From the NCBI RefSeq assembly GCF_004124315.2, contig NZ_CP096889.1, positions 3,765,001 through 3,829,000 on the forward strand: a stretch of 64,000 nt of DNA, given 5' to 3'. Positions 33,754 through 41,923 of this stretch are shown here, one piece after another. The notes beneath the pieces are model-generated. The model did not search any database. It saw only the letters and a program-made list of their open reading frames with translations, and was not told the DNA's origin. This DNA comes from Bacillus cabrialesii (GTDB lineage Bacteria > Bacillota > Bacilli > Bacillales > Bacillaceae). The stretch's first letter is position 1. Each line of letters starts with the position of its first letter. Made by a program: the position numbers and the translations under genes.

Positions 33754-34515
33754 CTATTGTGCGGTGTATCCTCCGTCTGCGGTGATGGCGCTTCCGGTCA
33801 TATAGCTTGATAAATCCGAGGCTAAAAACAGCATCACGTTTGCGATTTCTTCGGGTTTCCCGAGCCTCAGCAGCGGATTTACCTTTGCCTTTTCTTTTTT
33901 GATCTCTTCAAGGGTGCCTTCATTATTTTCAAGGAATGATTTCTCATTCAGCGGTGTGTCGATAATTCCCGGGCATACGCAGTTGACGCGAATTTGATGT
34001 TTCGCATAATCAACGGCCATTGACTTTGTCAGCTGCAGAACGCCGCCTTTGCTGGCGTTATAGGCCGGAATATCAGGCCATGCCACGAGTCCGCCGACTG
34101 AACATGTATTAATGATGTTGCCCTTACCGGCAGCCAGCATATGCTTGAGTGCGTGCTTGCTCATTAAAAATGTGCCGGTCAAATTGACTTGCAGCACCTT
34201 GTTCCAATCGCTGAGCTCCATCTCGTGAATGGGGGCCACAATTTCGATGCCTGCGTTATTAATCAATACATCCAGCCCTCCAAATGTATCAACCGCCGAT
34301 TGAACAGCGTGCTGACAGGCAGCTTCGTCTGTAATGTCGGTTTGCACAAAATGCAGCCTGTCATTATTTTCTTTCCGGACCATCGCTTCTCCCTGCGCCT
34401 CGTCAATATCCGCCACAACGACATTGGCCTGCTGGTTCAAAAAAGCCTGAACCGCCGCATAACCAATGCCTGATGCGCCTCCTGTGATGAGGACGGTTTT
34501 ATCAGTGAGGTTCAT
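33754..34515 (-). CDS. bacC: BacC, NAD-dependent dehydrogenase making anticapsin
   Basis: Short-chain dehydrogenase that oxidises dihydroanticapsin to anticapsin. 253 aa from the ATG at 34515, two nt from the bacB stop. TGGASGIG near residue 12, NNAG near 88, Ser in NTCSVGGL near 140 and the catalytic YNASK near 152 are all present. Confidence 0.94.
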   Translation of the reverse strand: MNLTDKTVLITGGASGIGYAAVQAFLNQQANVVVADIDEAQGEAMVRKENNDRLHFVQTDITDEAACQHAVQSAVDTFGGLDVLINNAGIEIVAPIHEMELSDWNKVLQVNLTGTFLMSKHALKHMLAAGKGNIINTCSVGGLVAWPDIPAYNASKGGVLQLTKSMAVDYAKHQIRVNCVCPGIIDTPLNEKSFLENNEGTLEEIKKEKAKVNPLLRLGKPEEIANVMLFLASDLSSYMTGSAITADGGYTAQ

Positions 34516-34517
34516 GA

Positions 34518-35225
34518 TCACTCATCCGCCTTTATTTTTTTTGCTTTTGCTCTGTTGTAGCGCGGCGGGAAGAAAATATTAATTGATTTTGATTCTTTTT
34601 CGGAACGGTTGATGGCGCCGTGATCTTCCCGCGGCTCACAGAAATAAGCTGTGCCGAATTTCATATCGACTGTGCAGCCTTCGACGGTCATGTCGTATCC
34701 GCCGCCAATGCAGATGCCGATTTGTTCATTCTTATGTTTATGGAAAGGCATTTCTCCGCCATTTCCAGGGATTTTGGCCAGCATGATCTCCACCCAGTCC
34801 TCAACAAAGAACGTGACTTCCATGCCCGGCAATAGGTCTCTTGTTTTGAAAATATTCAAAAAATAGTCCTCAGGACTTGTATATTGTTCATCAGCTTTCA
34901 GCCGCTTGATATCAATAGCAATGACTTCTTGGTCCGTGTCGTTTCTTGCCCCGTGAGGCACATGCGGCGGCGCGATATACGCAGATTCCAAGGCTGTCAT
35001 CTTTCTCGTCACATCTCCGACAGTCATCATCAGCTCGCCAGAAATGACCATGCCGATTTGGACTTCCTTATGCTGATGGGGTTCAACATTGGTATGAGGC
35101 GGGACGTAAGACATTAATACTTCAGTATCGCCTCTTACGGTTGAATACTGTCTCACTCCGTTTTCCCATTCAATTAATTTCGGTGTCGGGAAATAAAGCT
35201 CCTGCATATCTTCTTTAGTTTTCAT
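34518..35225 (-). CDS. bacB: BacB, cupin isomerase of anticapsin synthesis
   Basis: Bicupin that isomerises the exocyclic H2HPP produced after BacA action. 235 aa from the ATG at 35225. Two cupin metal sites: HTNVEPHQHKEVQIG near residue 45 and MPFHKHKNEQIGIC near 160, each with the His/His/Glu(Gln) pattern, and matching second motifs VPHGARN and EDHGAIN. Overlaps the end of bacA by 11 nt. Confidence 0.94.
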   Translation of the reverse strand: MKTKEDMQELYFPTPKLIEWENGVRQYSTVRGDTEVLMSYVPPHTNVEPHQHKEVQIGMVISGELMMTVGDVTRKMTALESAYIAPPHVPHGARNDTDQEVIAIDIKRLKADEQYTSPEDYFLNIFKTRDLLPGMEVTFFVEDWVEIMLAKIPGNGGEMPFHKHKNEQIGICIGGGYDMTVEGCTVDMKFGTAYFCEPREDHGAINRSEKESKSINIFFPPRYNRAKAKKIKADE

Positions 35226-35829
35226 CATTAACGTCTCCTTTTCCAAATAATGACCAGCTCATTGGGATGCTTTTGAATGTTTTCACAAATGTAAGCCCGT
35301 ACTTTTGCCGTGCAAGCTCATTGGTTAAGGCAATGTCATACACGCCTTCTTTTACTTTTCTTGCAGCTTGGCTGGTCGAATTGACCAGTTTGAAACGTAC
35401 ATCTTTGAGGGTAAAGTATTTTATTAAATTAATAGGTGATGGATGTGAAACAACAACAGATGTATCAAGCATATCGTCGCTGAAATCAAAATCAGGACGA
35501 ACAGCCAGGCCGTACATGGGTGTATCGCACCTGAAGATCTGCAAAAGCTGCAAATCCGGCCTCATGTAGAAATGCTTAATGCCGTCGTAAGCGTGTGGGA
35601 CGATGGTATATTCCAGCGGGCTTTGAAGCGTCCTTTCGATGCATGATTCAAATGTATCATGCAAGGACAATTTACTATTCAGCCCCTGTTGAAGAGTAAA
35701 GTTGGAGATGAAATGTTTTGCTGCGTACTCACTGCTTGTCCCCTCAGGGCCGAGCGTGTTGACTGTAATCAGTTTGGATATTGAATCAGTTCTGTTTTTT
35801 GTCTGAATGCTATTATCCAATATAATCAT
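35215..35829 (-). CDS. bacA: BacA, prephenate decarboxylase (non-aromatising)
   Basis: First step of bacilysin synthesis: decarboxylates prephenate without aromatisation. 204 aa from the ATG at 35829. Resembles the prephenate dehydratase fold: TVNTLGPEGTSSEYAAKHF near residue 24, VSHPSPINLIKYF near 127 and IALTNELARQKYGL near 168. First gene of bacABCDEF, behind a strong SigA promoter with a CodY-like box. Confidence 0.94.
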   Translation of the reverse strand: MIILDNSIQTKNRTDSISKLITVNTLGPEGTSSEYAAKHFISNFTLQQGLNSKLSLHDTFESCIERTLQSPLEYTIVPHAYDGIKHFYMRPDLQLLQIFRCDTPMYGLAVRPDFDFSDDMLDTSVVVSHPSPINLIKYFTLKDVRFKLVNSTSQAARKVKEGVYDIALTNELARQKYGLTFVKTFKSIPMSWSLFGKGDVNDEN

Positions 35830-35850
35830 GAGCACCAACCAATCTTTTAA

Positions 35851-35865
35851 AATTTTAAGTAAATT
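35851..35865 (-). promoter_or_regulatory. CodY-type box at the bac promoter
   Basis: Minus strand AATTTACTTAAAATT matches AATTTTCWGAAAATT at 13 of 15 positions. It begins in the -10 and covers the expected transcription start, a position that would block initiation. The bac operon is known to be repressed by CodY. Confidence 0.6.
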
Positions 35866-35891
35866 TTATCCAGCGACAATTGAACTGTCAA
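35863..35891 (-). promoter_or_regulatory. bacABCDEF SigA promoter
   Basis: Minus strand TTGACA (35886-35891), 17 nt, TAAAAT (35863-35868); near-consensus, 34 nt upstream of bacA. Confidence 0.8.
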
Positions 35892-35928
35892 CGTTTTTTG
35901 AAAATATTGATAATTATTCCCATACAAA

Positions 35929-35957
35929 CAAAAAAACCCTTAAGAAAGGGTTTTTTA
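35929..35957 (-). terminator. ywfA terminator
   Basis: Minus strand AAAAACCCTTTC, loop, TTAAGGGTTTTTTTG, between ywfA and the bac promoter. Confidence 0.75.
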
Positions 35958-35980
35958 TTATAGTAATTTAGAAAATATGT

Positions 35981-37219
35981 TTATTGGGATAAGGATTGAT
36001 CCGCTTTTTGCTCATGCTTGCCGTACTTTTTATATGCGAATACACTGAGCACAAATCCGAGCACTGTGATGGCGGCACATATAAAACCGACAGCTGCATA
36101 CCCGTATCCCACATATACAGGTCCCATCAAAGCAGAGCCTAATGTCACAGCCAGATTCGAGGCGAGGCTGTAAAACGCCATGATTTTCCCGCGATGGCGC
36201 TCTGAGCAGTCACTCAAAATGGTGCTGAGCAGCGTCACCGTCAAGCTTTGCATTAATCCCCAAATAAACAGGCTGACGATTAACAGAATCATTGAAGCCG
36301 GCGCATATGCTAAACATGCCAGCAGCACGCTGATGACTCCCAGCGCAATCAAAAGTGAGCGCATTTTTCCGATGCGGTCGGCTACCTTACCTGTAATGAC
36401 ACTCATGGAAAACCCGATGCCGTAAATCATGATAAATAAGCCCGCTGCTGTGTTTCCTCCGGTAAAAACGTCCTGAAGATAGGAGCCTAAAAATGAATAC
36501 ATACCGTAAAAACCAATCATATTACAAAAGGTTATCGTGATATAAACGGGTACGCGCGGGACTTTCAGCGCATCCCGGAATGTTCCGGCAGGTTCTTCTT
36601 TTTCTTCCTTGCCGTTGTTTTTATGTTCGGCATGGCGGCGCATTTCAAGCAGGATCAGCAGAACAACTAAAACGCCCATCAAGGCGAAAATCCAAAATGT
36701 CCATCTCCAATGCAGGACGCCGCCGATGAATGATCCGAGCGGCACACCGAAAATCAGCGCCAGCGACCAGCTTGAAACGATCAGTCCCATCACCTTGCCC
36801 CGGTATGTATAAGGAACACGATCCCCGACAATGGCGTAAGCGGTCGGCACAAACGCTCCCGCAGCCAAACCAGAAAGCGCCCTGCCTAAAAAGAAGAAAA
36901 AGATATTTTGGGCCAAAGCGCATATCACTGTCCCTATAATAAAGATCACAAGCCCGGCCATTAAACTTAATTCTCTGGAGTATTTATCACCTAAAGGAAC
37001 CAGTAGCGGCGCACCAATAAATATCATCACGCCGTAAATACTGATAGATAACGCAAGGACACTGACATCTGAGTTGAAGGCTTTTGCTAAATCCGGCAGC
37101 AGCGGCGAGATGACAAGCTCTTCAGATCCGGCCGCAAATACCCCCATCGTTAAAGCCAATGCTAAAAATAGCGGAAAATGATGTTTTGTTTCGATGTCAT
37201 TGTTTTGTTTGCTGTTCAT
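35981..37219 (-). CDS. ywfA: YwfA, MFS efflux transporter (DHA1 type)
   Basis: 412-aa, 12-TM transporter. MFS motif A-like LLVPLGDKYSRELSLMAG near residue 75 and motif C-like LIFGVPLGSFIGGVLHW near 155. A charged central loop (EHKNNGKEEKEEPAG) separates the two halves. Lies upstream of the bac operon on the same strand but is separated by a terminator; substrate unknown. The ATG follows GAGGGAGAATG. Confidence 0.85.
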   Translation of the reverse strand: MNSKQNNDIETKHHFPLFLALALTMGVFAAGSEELVISPLLPDLAKAFNSDVSVLALSISIYGVMIFIGAPLLVPLGDKYSRELSLMAGLVIFIIGTVICALAQNIFFFFLGRALSGLAAGAFVPTAYAIVGDRVPYTYRGKVMGLIVSSWSLALIFGVPLGSFIGGVLHWRWTFWIFALMGVLVVLLILLEMRRHAEHKNNGKEEKEEPAGTFRDALKVPRVPVYITITFCNMIGFYGMYSFLGSYLQDVFTGGNTAAGLFIMIYGIGFSMSVITGKVADRIGKMRSLLIALGVISVLLACLAYAPASMILLIVSLFIWGLMQSLTVTLLSTILSDCSERHRGKIMAFYSLASNLAVTLGSALMGPVYVGYGYAAVGFICAAITVLGFVLSVFAYKKYGKHEQKADQSLSQ

Positions 37220-37392
37220 TCTCCCTCAAACACCTCTTCCATAATCTTCATATCGTAAAGTTAAAATATAGTTTAGCATTGTTTTTTCACATTTTACAAT
37301 TCGAACGCAATATTTATTATTTTTATTATTTTCATTTAAACCCCAATGTAGATGAATATATTTCATTTTAAAACCACAAAGGATTTTAATGC

Positions 37393-37430
37393 GTAAAAAA
37401 GCTCTCCGGTTTTCCGGAGAGCTTTTTCTA
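37393..37430 (-). terminator. Terminator directly downstream of rocA
   Basis: AAAAGCTCTCCGG, loop TTTT, CCGGAGAGCTTTTT; very strong. It ends the transcript right after rocA, where rocB would follow in strain 168. Confidence 0.9.
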
Positions 37431-37451
37431 TTGCGCCTCTGCCTGTTAAAA

Positions 37452-38999
37452 TCAAAAAGCTTCGGACGTTGTTTTGGCTTGCATATGAAGAATTAAATAA
37501 TCCGGGCCGCCTGCTTTTGAGTCTGTTCCGGACATATTAAAACCGCCGAACGGCTGATAGCCGACAATCGCTCCGGTGCAGCCTCTGTTGAAGTATAGGT
37601 TTCCGACATGGAAATCCTCGCGCGCCCGTTCAATATGCGCACGGTTTTTCGTCAGCAGCGCGCCTGTTAATCCGTATTCCGTGTTATTTGCGATCTCCAG
37701 CATATGATCGAAATCACGCGCTTTGCAGATCGCAACAACCGGTCCGAAAATTTCTTCCTGCATCAGGCGCGCGTTTTCATCAACATCAGCAAAGATCGTC
37801 GGCTGAATAAAGTAGCCTTTTGAATCATCGCCTTCACCGCCGGTCAACAGCTTGCCTTCAGACTTGCCGATTTCAATATAAGACATGACTTTGTTGTAGG
37901 ACGCTTCATGAATCACGGGACCCATATACGTATCGGGATCTTCCGGATTGCCGACAGCGAGCGTTTTCGTCAGCGCCACAGCTTTTTCCACCACTTCATC
38001 ATAAACATCCTGATGGATGACCGCGCGGGAGCCCGCTGAACACTTCTGTCCTGAATATCCAAATGCTGAATACACGATAGAGGATGCAGCAAGGTCAAGA
38101 TCAGCGTCCTTGTCGACGAGCACCGTGTCTTTTCCCCCCATCTCAGCAATCACCCGCTTCAGCCATTTTTGCCCCGGCTGCACTTTGGCGGCACGCTCAT
38201 AGATCCGGCAGCCGACTGCACGGGAACCTGTAAATGAGACAAACCGAGTTTTCGGATGTTCCACTAAGAAATCACCGATTTCCGCTCCATCTCCCGGAAT
38301 GTAATTCAGAACGCCGTTTGGCAAGCCCGCTTCCTCCATGACCTCGACAAATTTTGCAGCCACTACCGGAGCCGCGTCAGCCGGTTTTAAGAGAATCGTA
38401 TTTCCGGTCACAATTGCGGCAGCCGCTGTTCCAGCCATAATCGCAAGCGGGAAGTTAAATGGAGAAATGACGATGCCGACGCCTAGCGCTTCGTAATGAT
38501 ATTGATTGAACTCGCCAGTACGGCTTTTCACCGGAGCCCCTTCCTTGAGGCTTAACATTTGGCGCGCGTAGAATTCCAAGAAGTCTATCGCTTCAGCCGT
38601 GTCCGCATCCGCTTCCTTCCACGGTTTTCCCGCTTCCTTCACAAGGTAGCTTGAAAATTCATGCTTTCTTCTGCGCAAAATAGCCGCCGCTTTAAAGAGG
38701 ATATTCGCGCGGTGCTCCGGTCTTTGTTTTTTCCAGGATTCAAATGCCTGCAATGCGGCTTGCATCGCTTTTTCGGCAAGCTCTTGATCCGCTGTAGACG
38801 CGTACCCAATGACCTCTTCTTTATTTGCCGGGTTAATGGAAACAATTTTGCGGTCGGTTTCGATTTTTTCTCCATTTATGACAAGCGGATAATGCTTGCC
38901 GAGCTGCGTGTTTACAAATGCCAATGACTCCCCAAATGCTGTTTTATTCTTCGCTTCCGAAAAATCGGTAAATGGTTCGTGTGCGTATGATACTGTCAT
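37452..38999 (-). CDS. rocA: RocA, 1-pyrroline-5-carboxylate dehydrogenase
   Basis: Oxidises glutamate semialdehyde/pyrroline-5-carboxylate to glutamate in arginine and proline catabolism. 515 aa. Aldehyde dehydrogenase motifs: SPFNFPLAIMAG near residue 178, FTGSRAVG near 255, catalytic Glu in IAEMGGKDTVLVD near 287 and catalytic Cys in SGQKCSAGSRAVI near 321. A SigL-type promoter and RocR-like sites lie upstream. The usual downstream partners rocB and rocC are missing. Confidence 0.95.
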   Translation of the reverse strand: MTVSYAHEPFTDFSEAKNKTAFGESLAFVNTQLGKHYPLVINGEKIETDRKIVSINPANKEEVIGYASTADQELAEKAMQAALQAFESWKKQRPEHRANILFKAAAILRRRKHEFSSYLVKEAGKPWKEADADTAEAIDFLEFYARQMLSLKEGAPVKSRTGEFNQYHYEALGVGIVISPFNFPLAIMAGTAAAAIVTGNTILLKPADAAPVVAAKFVEVMEEAGLPNGVLNYIPGDGAEIGDFLVEHPKTRFVSFTGSRAVGCRIYERAAKVQPGQKWLKRVIAEMGGKDTVLVDKDADLDLAASSIVYSAFGYSGQKCSAGSRAVIHQDVYDEVVEKAVALTKTLAVGNPEDPDTYMGPVIHEASYNKVMSYIEIGKSEGKLLTGGEGDDSKGYFIQPTIFADVDENARLMQEEIFGPVVAICKARDFDHMLEIANNTEYGLTGALLTKNRAHIERAREDFHVGNLYFNRGCTGAIVGYQPFGGFNMSGTDSKAGGPDYLILHMQAKTTSEAF

Positions 39000-39045
39000 A
39001 TGTAGTCCCCCTCATGTCATGAAATATGTCTTCGCATGAATAAAA

Positions 39046-39062
39046 ATGCAAGATTCGTGCCA
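39046..39062 (-). promoter_or_regulatory. SigL (sigma-54) -24/-12 promoter of rocA
   Basis: Minus strand TGGCAC, 5 nt, TTGCAT: a textbook -24/-12 element, about 47 nt upstream of the rocA start. Confidence 0.85.
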
Positions 39063-39150
39063 CTATTGTGTCTATTATTGAAAAAACTTGTTGAATACTG
39101 CAGAAATTTGACTAGCAGGTGAACACCTTTCCCTTTCTCCAATCATGAAG

Positions 39151-39210
39151 TGCAAATTTTTTTGCTTATTCCGCTCTTTCCGCAAAGAAAAAGTGCAAAA
39201 TTTCTTTGCA
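39151..39210. promoter_or_regulatory. Two RocR-type enhancer sites between rocG and rocA
   Basis: TGCAAATTTTTTTGC at 39151-39165 and TGCAAAATTTCTTTGCA at 39194-39210 are two similar dyads 43 bp apart. In strain 168 such sites bind RocR and act both as upstream activator of the rocA promoter and as downstream activator of rocG. Confidence 0.7.
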
Positions 39211-39239
39211 TCAGAAGGGGATATCTTCCCCTTCCAAAT

Positions 39240-40514
39240 TTACACCCACCCGCGGAATCGCGATGCTTCCGCCGATTTTCTGATGCCCGTCATGTAAGCC
39301 GCCAAGCGCATATCCACTTTATGTGTTGCCGCTGTCTGATAAATCGTTTCGAATGAATTGACCATGACGTTTCTCAATTTTTCCGCGACCTCTTCTTCCG
39401 GCCAATAGTATCCTTGGTTGTTTTGCACCCATTCAAAATAAGAAACCGTGACGCCACCGGCACTCGCCAGGATATCAGGCACGAGGAGCACGCCTCTTTC
39501 GTTCAAAATCTTAGTGGCATCAATGGTTGTCGGGCCATTCGCCGCTTCAACGACGATTGACGCCTGAATGTTGTGCGCGTTTTTGGCTGTGATTTGATTG
39601 GCGATCGCCGCCGGCACTAAAATATCGCAATCCTTTTCAAGCAGTTCCTCATTTGTGATGACATCTGTGAATAAATTGGTAACCATGCCGAAGCTGTCCC
39701 GCTTATCGAGCAAATAAGGGATATCAAGGCCGGCCGGGTTGTAGAGCCCGCCATGGGCATCCGAAATCCCGACCACCTTCGCGCCGGCATCATGCATGAA
39801 TTTGGCCAGAAAGCTCCCCGCGTTTCCAAAGCCCTGTATGATGATGCGCGCGTTTTGCAGCTTGATCCCTTTTTTCTTTACCGCCTCTTCAATACAAATC
39901 GTGACGCCCTGCGCCGTTGCCGTTTCCCTGCCTTGCGATCCGCCTAAAACGAGCGGCTTCCCTGTGATAAAGCCCGGAGAATCGAATTCACGCAGCCGGC
40001 TGTACTCATCCATCATCCACGCCATAATTTGCGAGTTGGTGTACACATCGGGAGCCGGAATATCCTTTGTCGGGCCGACGATCTGGCTGATGGCGCGGAC
40101 ATAACCTCTGCTCAGCCTTTCCAGTTCTCCAAATGACATGGTACGCGGATCACAAATAATACCGCCCTTTCCGCCGCCGTAAGGAAGATTGGCAATCCCG
40201 CATTTGAGCGTCATCCAAATGGACAATGCCTTGACCTCCTCTTCATTGACTTCAGGATGGAAGCGCACGCCTCCCTTTGTCGGACCGACCGCATCATTGT
40301 GTTGCGACCGGTATCCTGTGAACACTTTGACGCTGCCGTTATCCATTTTGACCGGGATGCGGACGGTGAGCATTCTCTGCGGCTCTTTCATGAGTTCATA
40401 CATATCGCCCGGATAGCCAAGTTTCCGAAGGGCTTCCTTAATGATCGTTTGGGTAGACAGAAATAAGTTAAGAGCTTCTTTTTCCTTATCTTTCGCGACT
40501 TGCTTTGCTGACAT
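39240..40514 (-). CDS. rocG: RocG, catabolic NAD-glutamate dehydrogenase
   Basis: Deaminates glutamate to 2-oxoglutarate and also inhibits the GltC activator in B. subtilis. 424 aa from the ATG at 40514 (MSAKQVAKDKEK); the frame opens three codons earlier. Substrate lysines in PTKGGVRFH near residue 80 and the catalytic region GGGKGGIICDPRTMS near 115. Rossmann motif IQGFGNAGSFLAKF near 213. Promoter of SigL type, with a cre close to the start. Confidence 0.95.
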   Translation of the reverse strand: MSAKQVAKDKEKEALNLFLSTQTIIKEALRKLGYPGDMYELMKEPQRMLTVRIPVKMDNGSVKVFTGYRSQHNDAVGPTKGGVRFHPEVNEEEVKALSIWMTLKCGIANLPYGGGKGGIICDPRTMSFGELERLSRGYVRAISQIVGPTKDIPAPDVYTNSQIMAWMMDEYSRLREFDSPGFITGKPLVLGGSQGRETATAQGVTICIEEAVKKKGIKLQNARIIIQGFGNAGSFLAKFMHDAGAKVVGISDAHGGLYNPAGLDIPYLLDKRDSFGMVTNLFTDVITNEELLEKDCDILVPAAIANQITAKNAHNIQASIVVEAANGPTTIDATKILNERGVLLVPDILASAGGVTVSYFEWVQNNQGYYWPEEEVAEKLRNVMVNSFETIYQTAATHKVDMRLAAYMTGIRKSAEASRFRGWV

Positions 40515-40549
40515 CTTTTTCACCTCATTGTTTTTTGGACGGCCATAAA

Positions 40550-40563
40550 TGTAAGCGCTTTAT
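40550..40563. promoter_or_regulatory. cre (CcpA site) of rocG
   Basis: TGTAAGCGCTTTAT matches the cre consensus at 12 of 14 positions. It lies between the SigL promoter and the start codon, the position where CcpA acts as a roadblock on rocG in strain 168. Confidence 0.7.
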
Positions 40564-40613
40564 AAAATCAGCCGGCCCATTCCTGTTTCTGTATTGGATT
40601 CACCCTTATCATC

Positions 40614-40630
40614 ATGCAAGATTCATACCA
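40614..40630 (-). promoter_or_regulatory. SigL (sigma-54) promoter of rocG
   Basis: Minus strand TGGTAT, 5 nt, TTGCAT. The spacer (GAATC) is identical to that of the rocA promoter. Confidence 0.75.
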
Positions 40631-40644
40631 GTTTTTTTAATCAA

Positions 40645-40678
40645 CAAAAAAGAGACTGATAATATCTCAGTCTCTAAT
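40645..40678 (-). terminator. yweA terminator
   Basis: Minus strand AGAGACTGAG, loop, ATCAGTCTCTTTTTTG. Confidence 0.8.
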
Positions 40679-40690
40679 CAACTCTATTCA

Positions 40691-41155
40691 TTAACGAGGA
40701 TTAATTACCAGCTGCGTTTCAGCATAAAAACTGCCAATTCCCAAACCGTTTACCACATCGCCTTTAATCGTGTAAGTGCCTGCGCGCGGAAGGGTTTTTC
40801 GCACCATCACAAGATCAAATTCAGATGCGCCTAGCAAATCAAGCGTAAGCGGGAGTCTGACTGTTTTCCCATCGTTTAAAATTTGTGTTTCTTTCAGCGT
40901 TCTTCCATTCACTGAATCTCTTGTCGTAGCATGAAACCCGTCAGGAAATCGAAATTCTACCGCGCCGAGAGAAACCACCGCATTTGGTTTATATGTCACT
41001 TCAATATCAGAAGTGGTCCACTCTGTTGTGCTGTTGATGGTTTTTGCCTCGATTGTTGCGGACTGCGCATGAGCTTGGCCTGAAGGAAGCAAGATAGATA
41101 GCAGGACAGCTGAACTGATGAATAATGAAGATACGAATGAAGCTCTTTTTAACAT
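40691..41155 (-). CDS. yweA: YweA, BslA-like secreted surface protein
   Basis: Paralogue of BslA, the amphiphilic protein that makes B. subtilis biofilms water-repellent. 154 aa. Sec signal peptide at residues 1-30 (KRASFVSSLFISSAVLLSIL, ending QAHA|Q). The mature part is an Ig-like beta-sandwich: KTINSTTEWTTSDIEVTYKP, AVEFRFPDGFHATTRDSVNG and FDLVMVRKTLPRAGTY. In 168, YweA lacks the C-terminal CxC motif of BslA; the tail here (TQLVINPR) also has no cysteine. Strong GAGGAGG site. Confidence 0.88.
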   Translation of the reverse strand: MLKRASFVSSLFISSAVLLSILLPSGQAHAQSATIEAKTINSTTEWTTSDIEVTYKPNAVVSLGAVEFRFPDGFHATTRDSVNGRTLKETQILNDGKTVRLPLTLDLLGASEFDLVMVRKTLPRAGTYTIKGDVVNGLGIGSFYAETQLVINPR

Positions 41156-41467
41156 GGCATTTCCTCCTCAAATCACTGTTGGGATTGGCCAGAGCGTCCT
41201 CTGCAGAAAAAGCGTTTTTCCGTAATTCGCGAATTATCCTCTTTTCCTTAAAAATTAATCTATCACCATTTTATATGGAAGTAAATGTTTTTTTAGGAAT
41301 ATTAACACTTGGGATTGTTTGAGAATTTTATCCTGTTTTCACAAGGTTCGAATGGCGGATTTTCTAGTTTGATCCACCTGTTGATTTCTATCTTTTTTCC
41401 TATTTTGAAAAAAGGACAAAAAAAGTCGAAGATGCCTCCGCTCTTCGATTGATCATGTTCCTATCCT
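41156..41467. other. Intergenic region between yweA and spsL
   Basis: 312 bp without a gene. It holds a possible yweA promoter (minus strand TTTACT, 17 nt, TAGATT, near 41250-41290), a perfect 12-bp palindrome AATTCGCGAATT (41224-41235) between that promoter and the gene, and the sps terminator near 41425-41455. Confidence 0.5.
41420..41452 (-). terminator. Terminator of the sps operon
   Basis: Minus strand ATCGAAGAG, loop, CATCTTCGACTTTTTTTG, just after spsL. Confidence 0.75.
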
Positions 41468-41923
41468 TTATCTAAATTCCGTGTTCCAGTTAAAACCGAT
41501 CGTTTCATCATCCCACGGAATCCTTTTTTCATCAGGTTGATCCGGGTTATACGACATGGTTGTAAAGTAGATAATCGTCAGCGGCGTTTCCCCCAGCACC
41601 CTGTATCCGTGGGCGACCCCTTTTGGAATCAATAATAGCATCGGGTTGTCTTCGCCCATATAATAGACGTCAGTTTCCCCTTTTGTCTTTGAATCCTCGC
41701 GCAGATCGTAAAGGACAACCTGAGCGTGGCCGGTCGGGAAGAACCAGAGATCATCCTGCTTTTCATGATAATGAAATGCTTTAATGACACCCGGATAGCT
41801 TTTCGACCAAGACGCCTGCCCGAAGTGCTCAAGAAGGTTCTCATCATCCCGAACCAGCTCGGCAAAAAAGCCCCTGTCATCACTATGCTTCGTCAATTTT
41901 TTCACCTTGACTCCATCAATCAC
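41468..41923 (-). CDS. spsL: SpsL, dTDP-4-dehydrorhamnose epimerase-like (RmlC type)
   Basis: Sugar epimerase homologue for the rhamnose branch of spore-surface polysaccharide synthesis. 151 aa from the GTG at 41923 (VIDGVKVKKL) with AGGAGAGGAG upstream; the frame extends further 5' inside spsK. Cupin core: DDRGFFAELV, KAFHYHEKQDDLWFF and GVAHGYRVL. Last gene of the operon, overlapping spsK by 8 nt. Confidence 0.88.
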   Translation of the reverse strand: MIDGVKVKKLTKHSDDRGFFAELVRDDENLLEHFGQASWSKSYPGVIKAFHYHEKQDDLWFFPTGHAQVVLYDLREDSKTKGETDVYYMGEDNPMLLLIPKGVAHGYRVLGETPLTIIYFTTMSYNPDQPDEKRIPWDDETIGFNWNTEFR

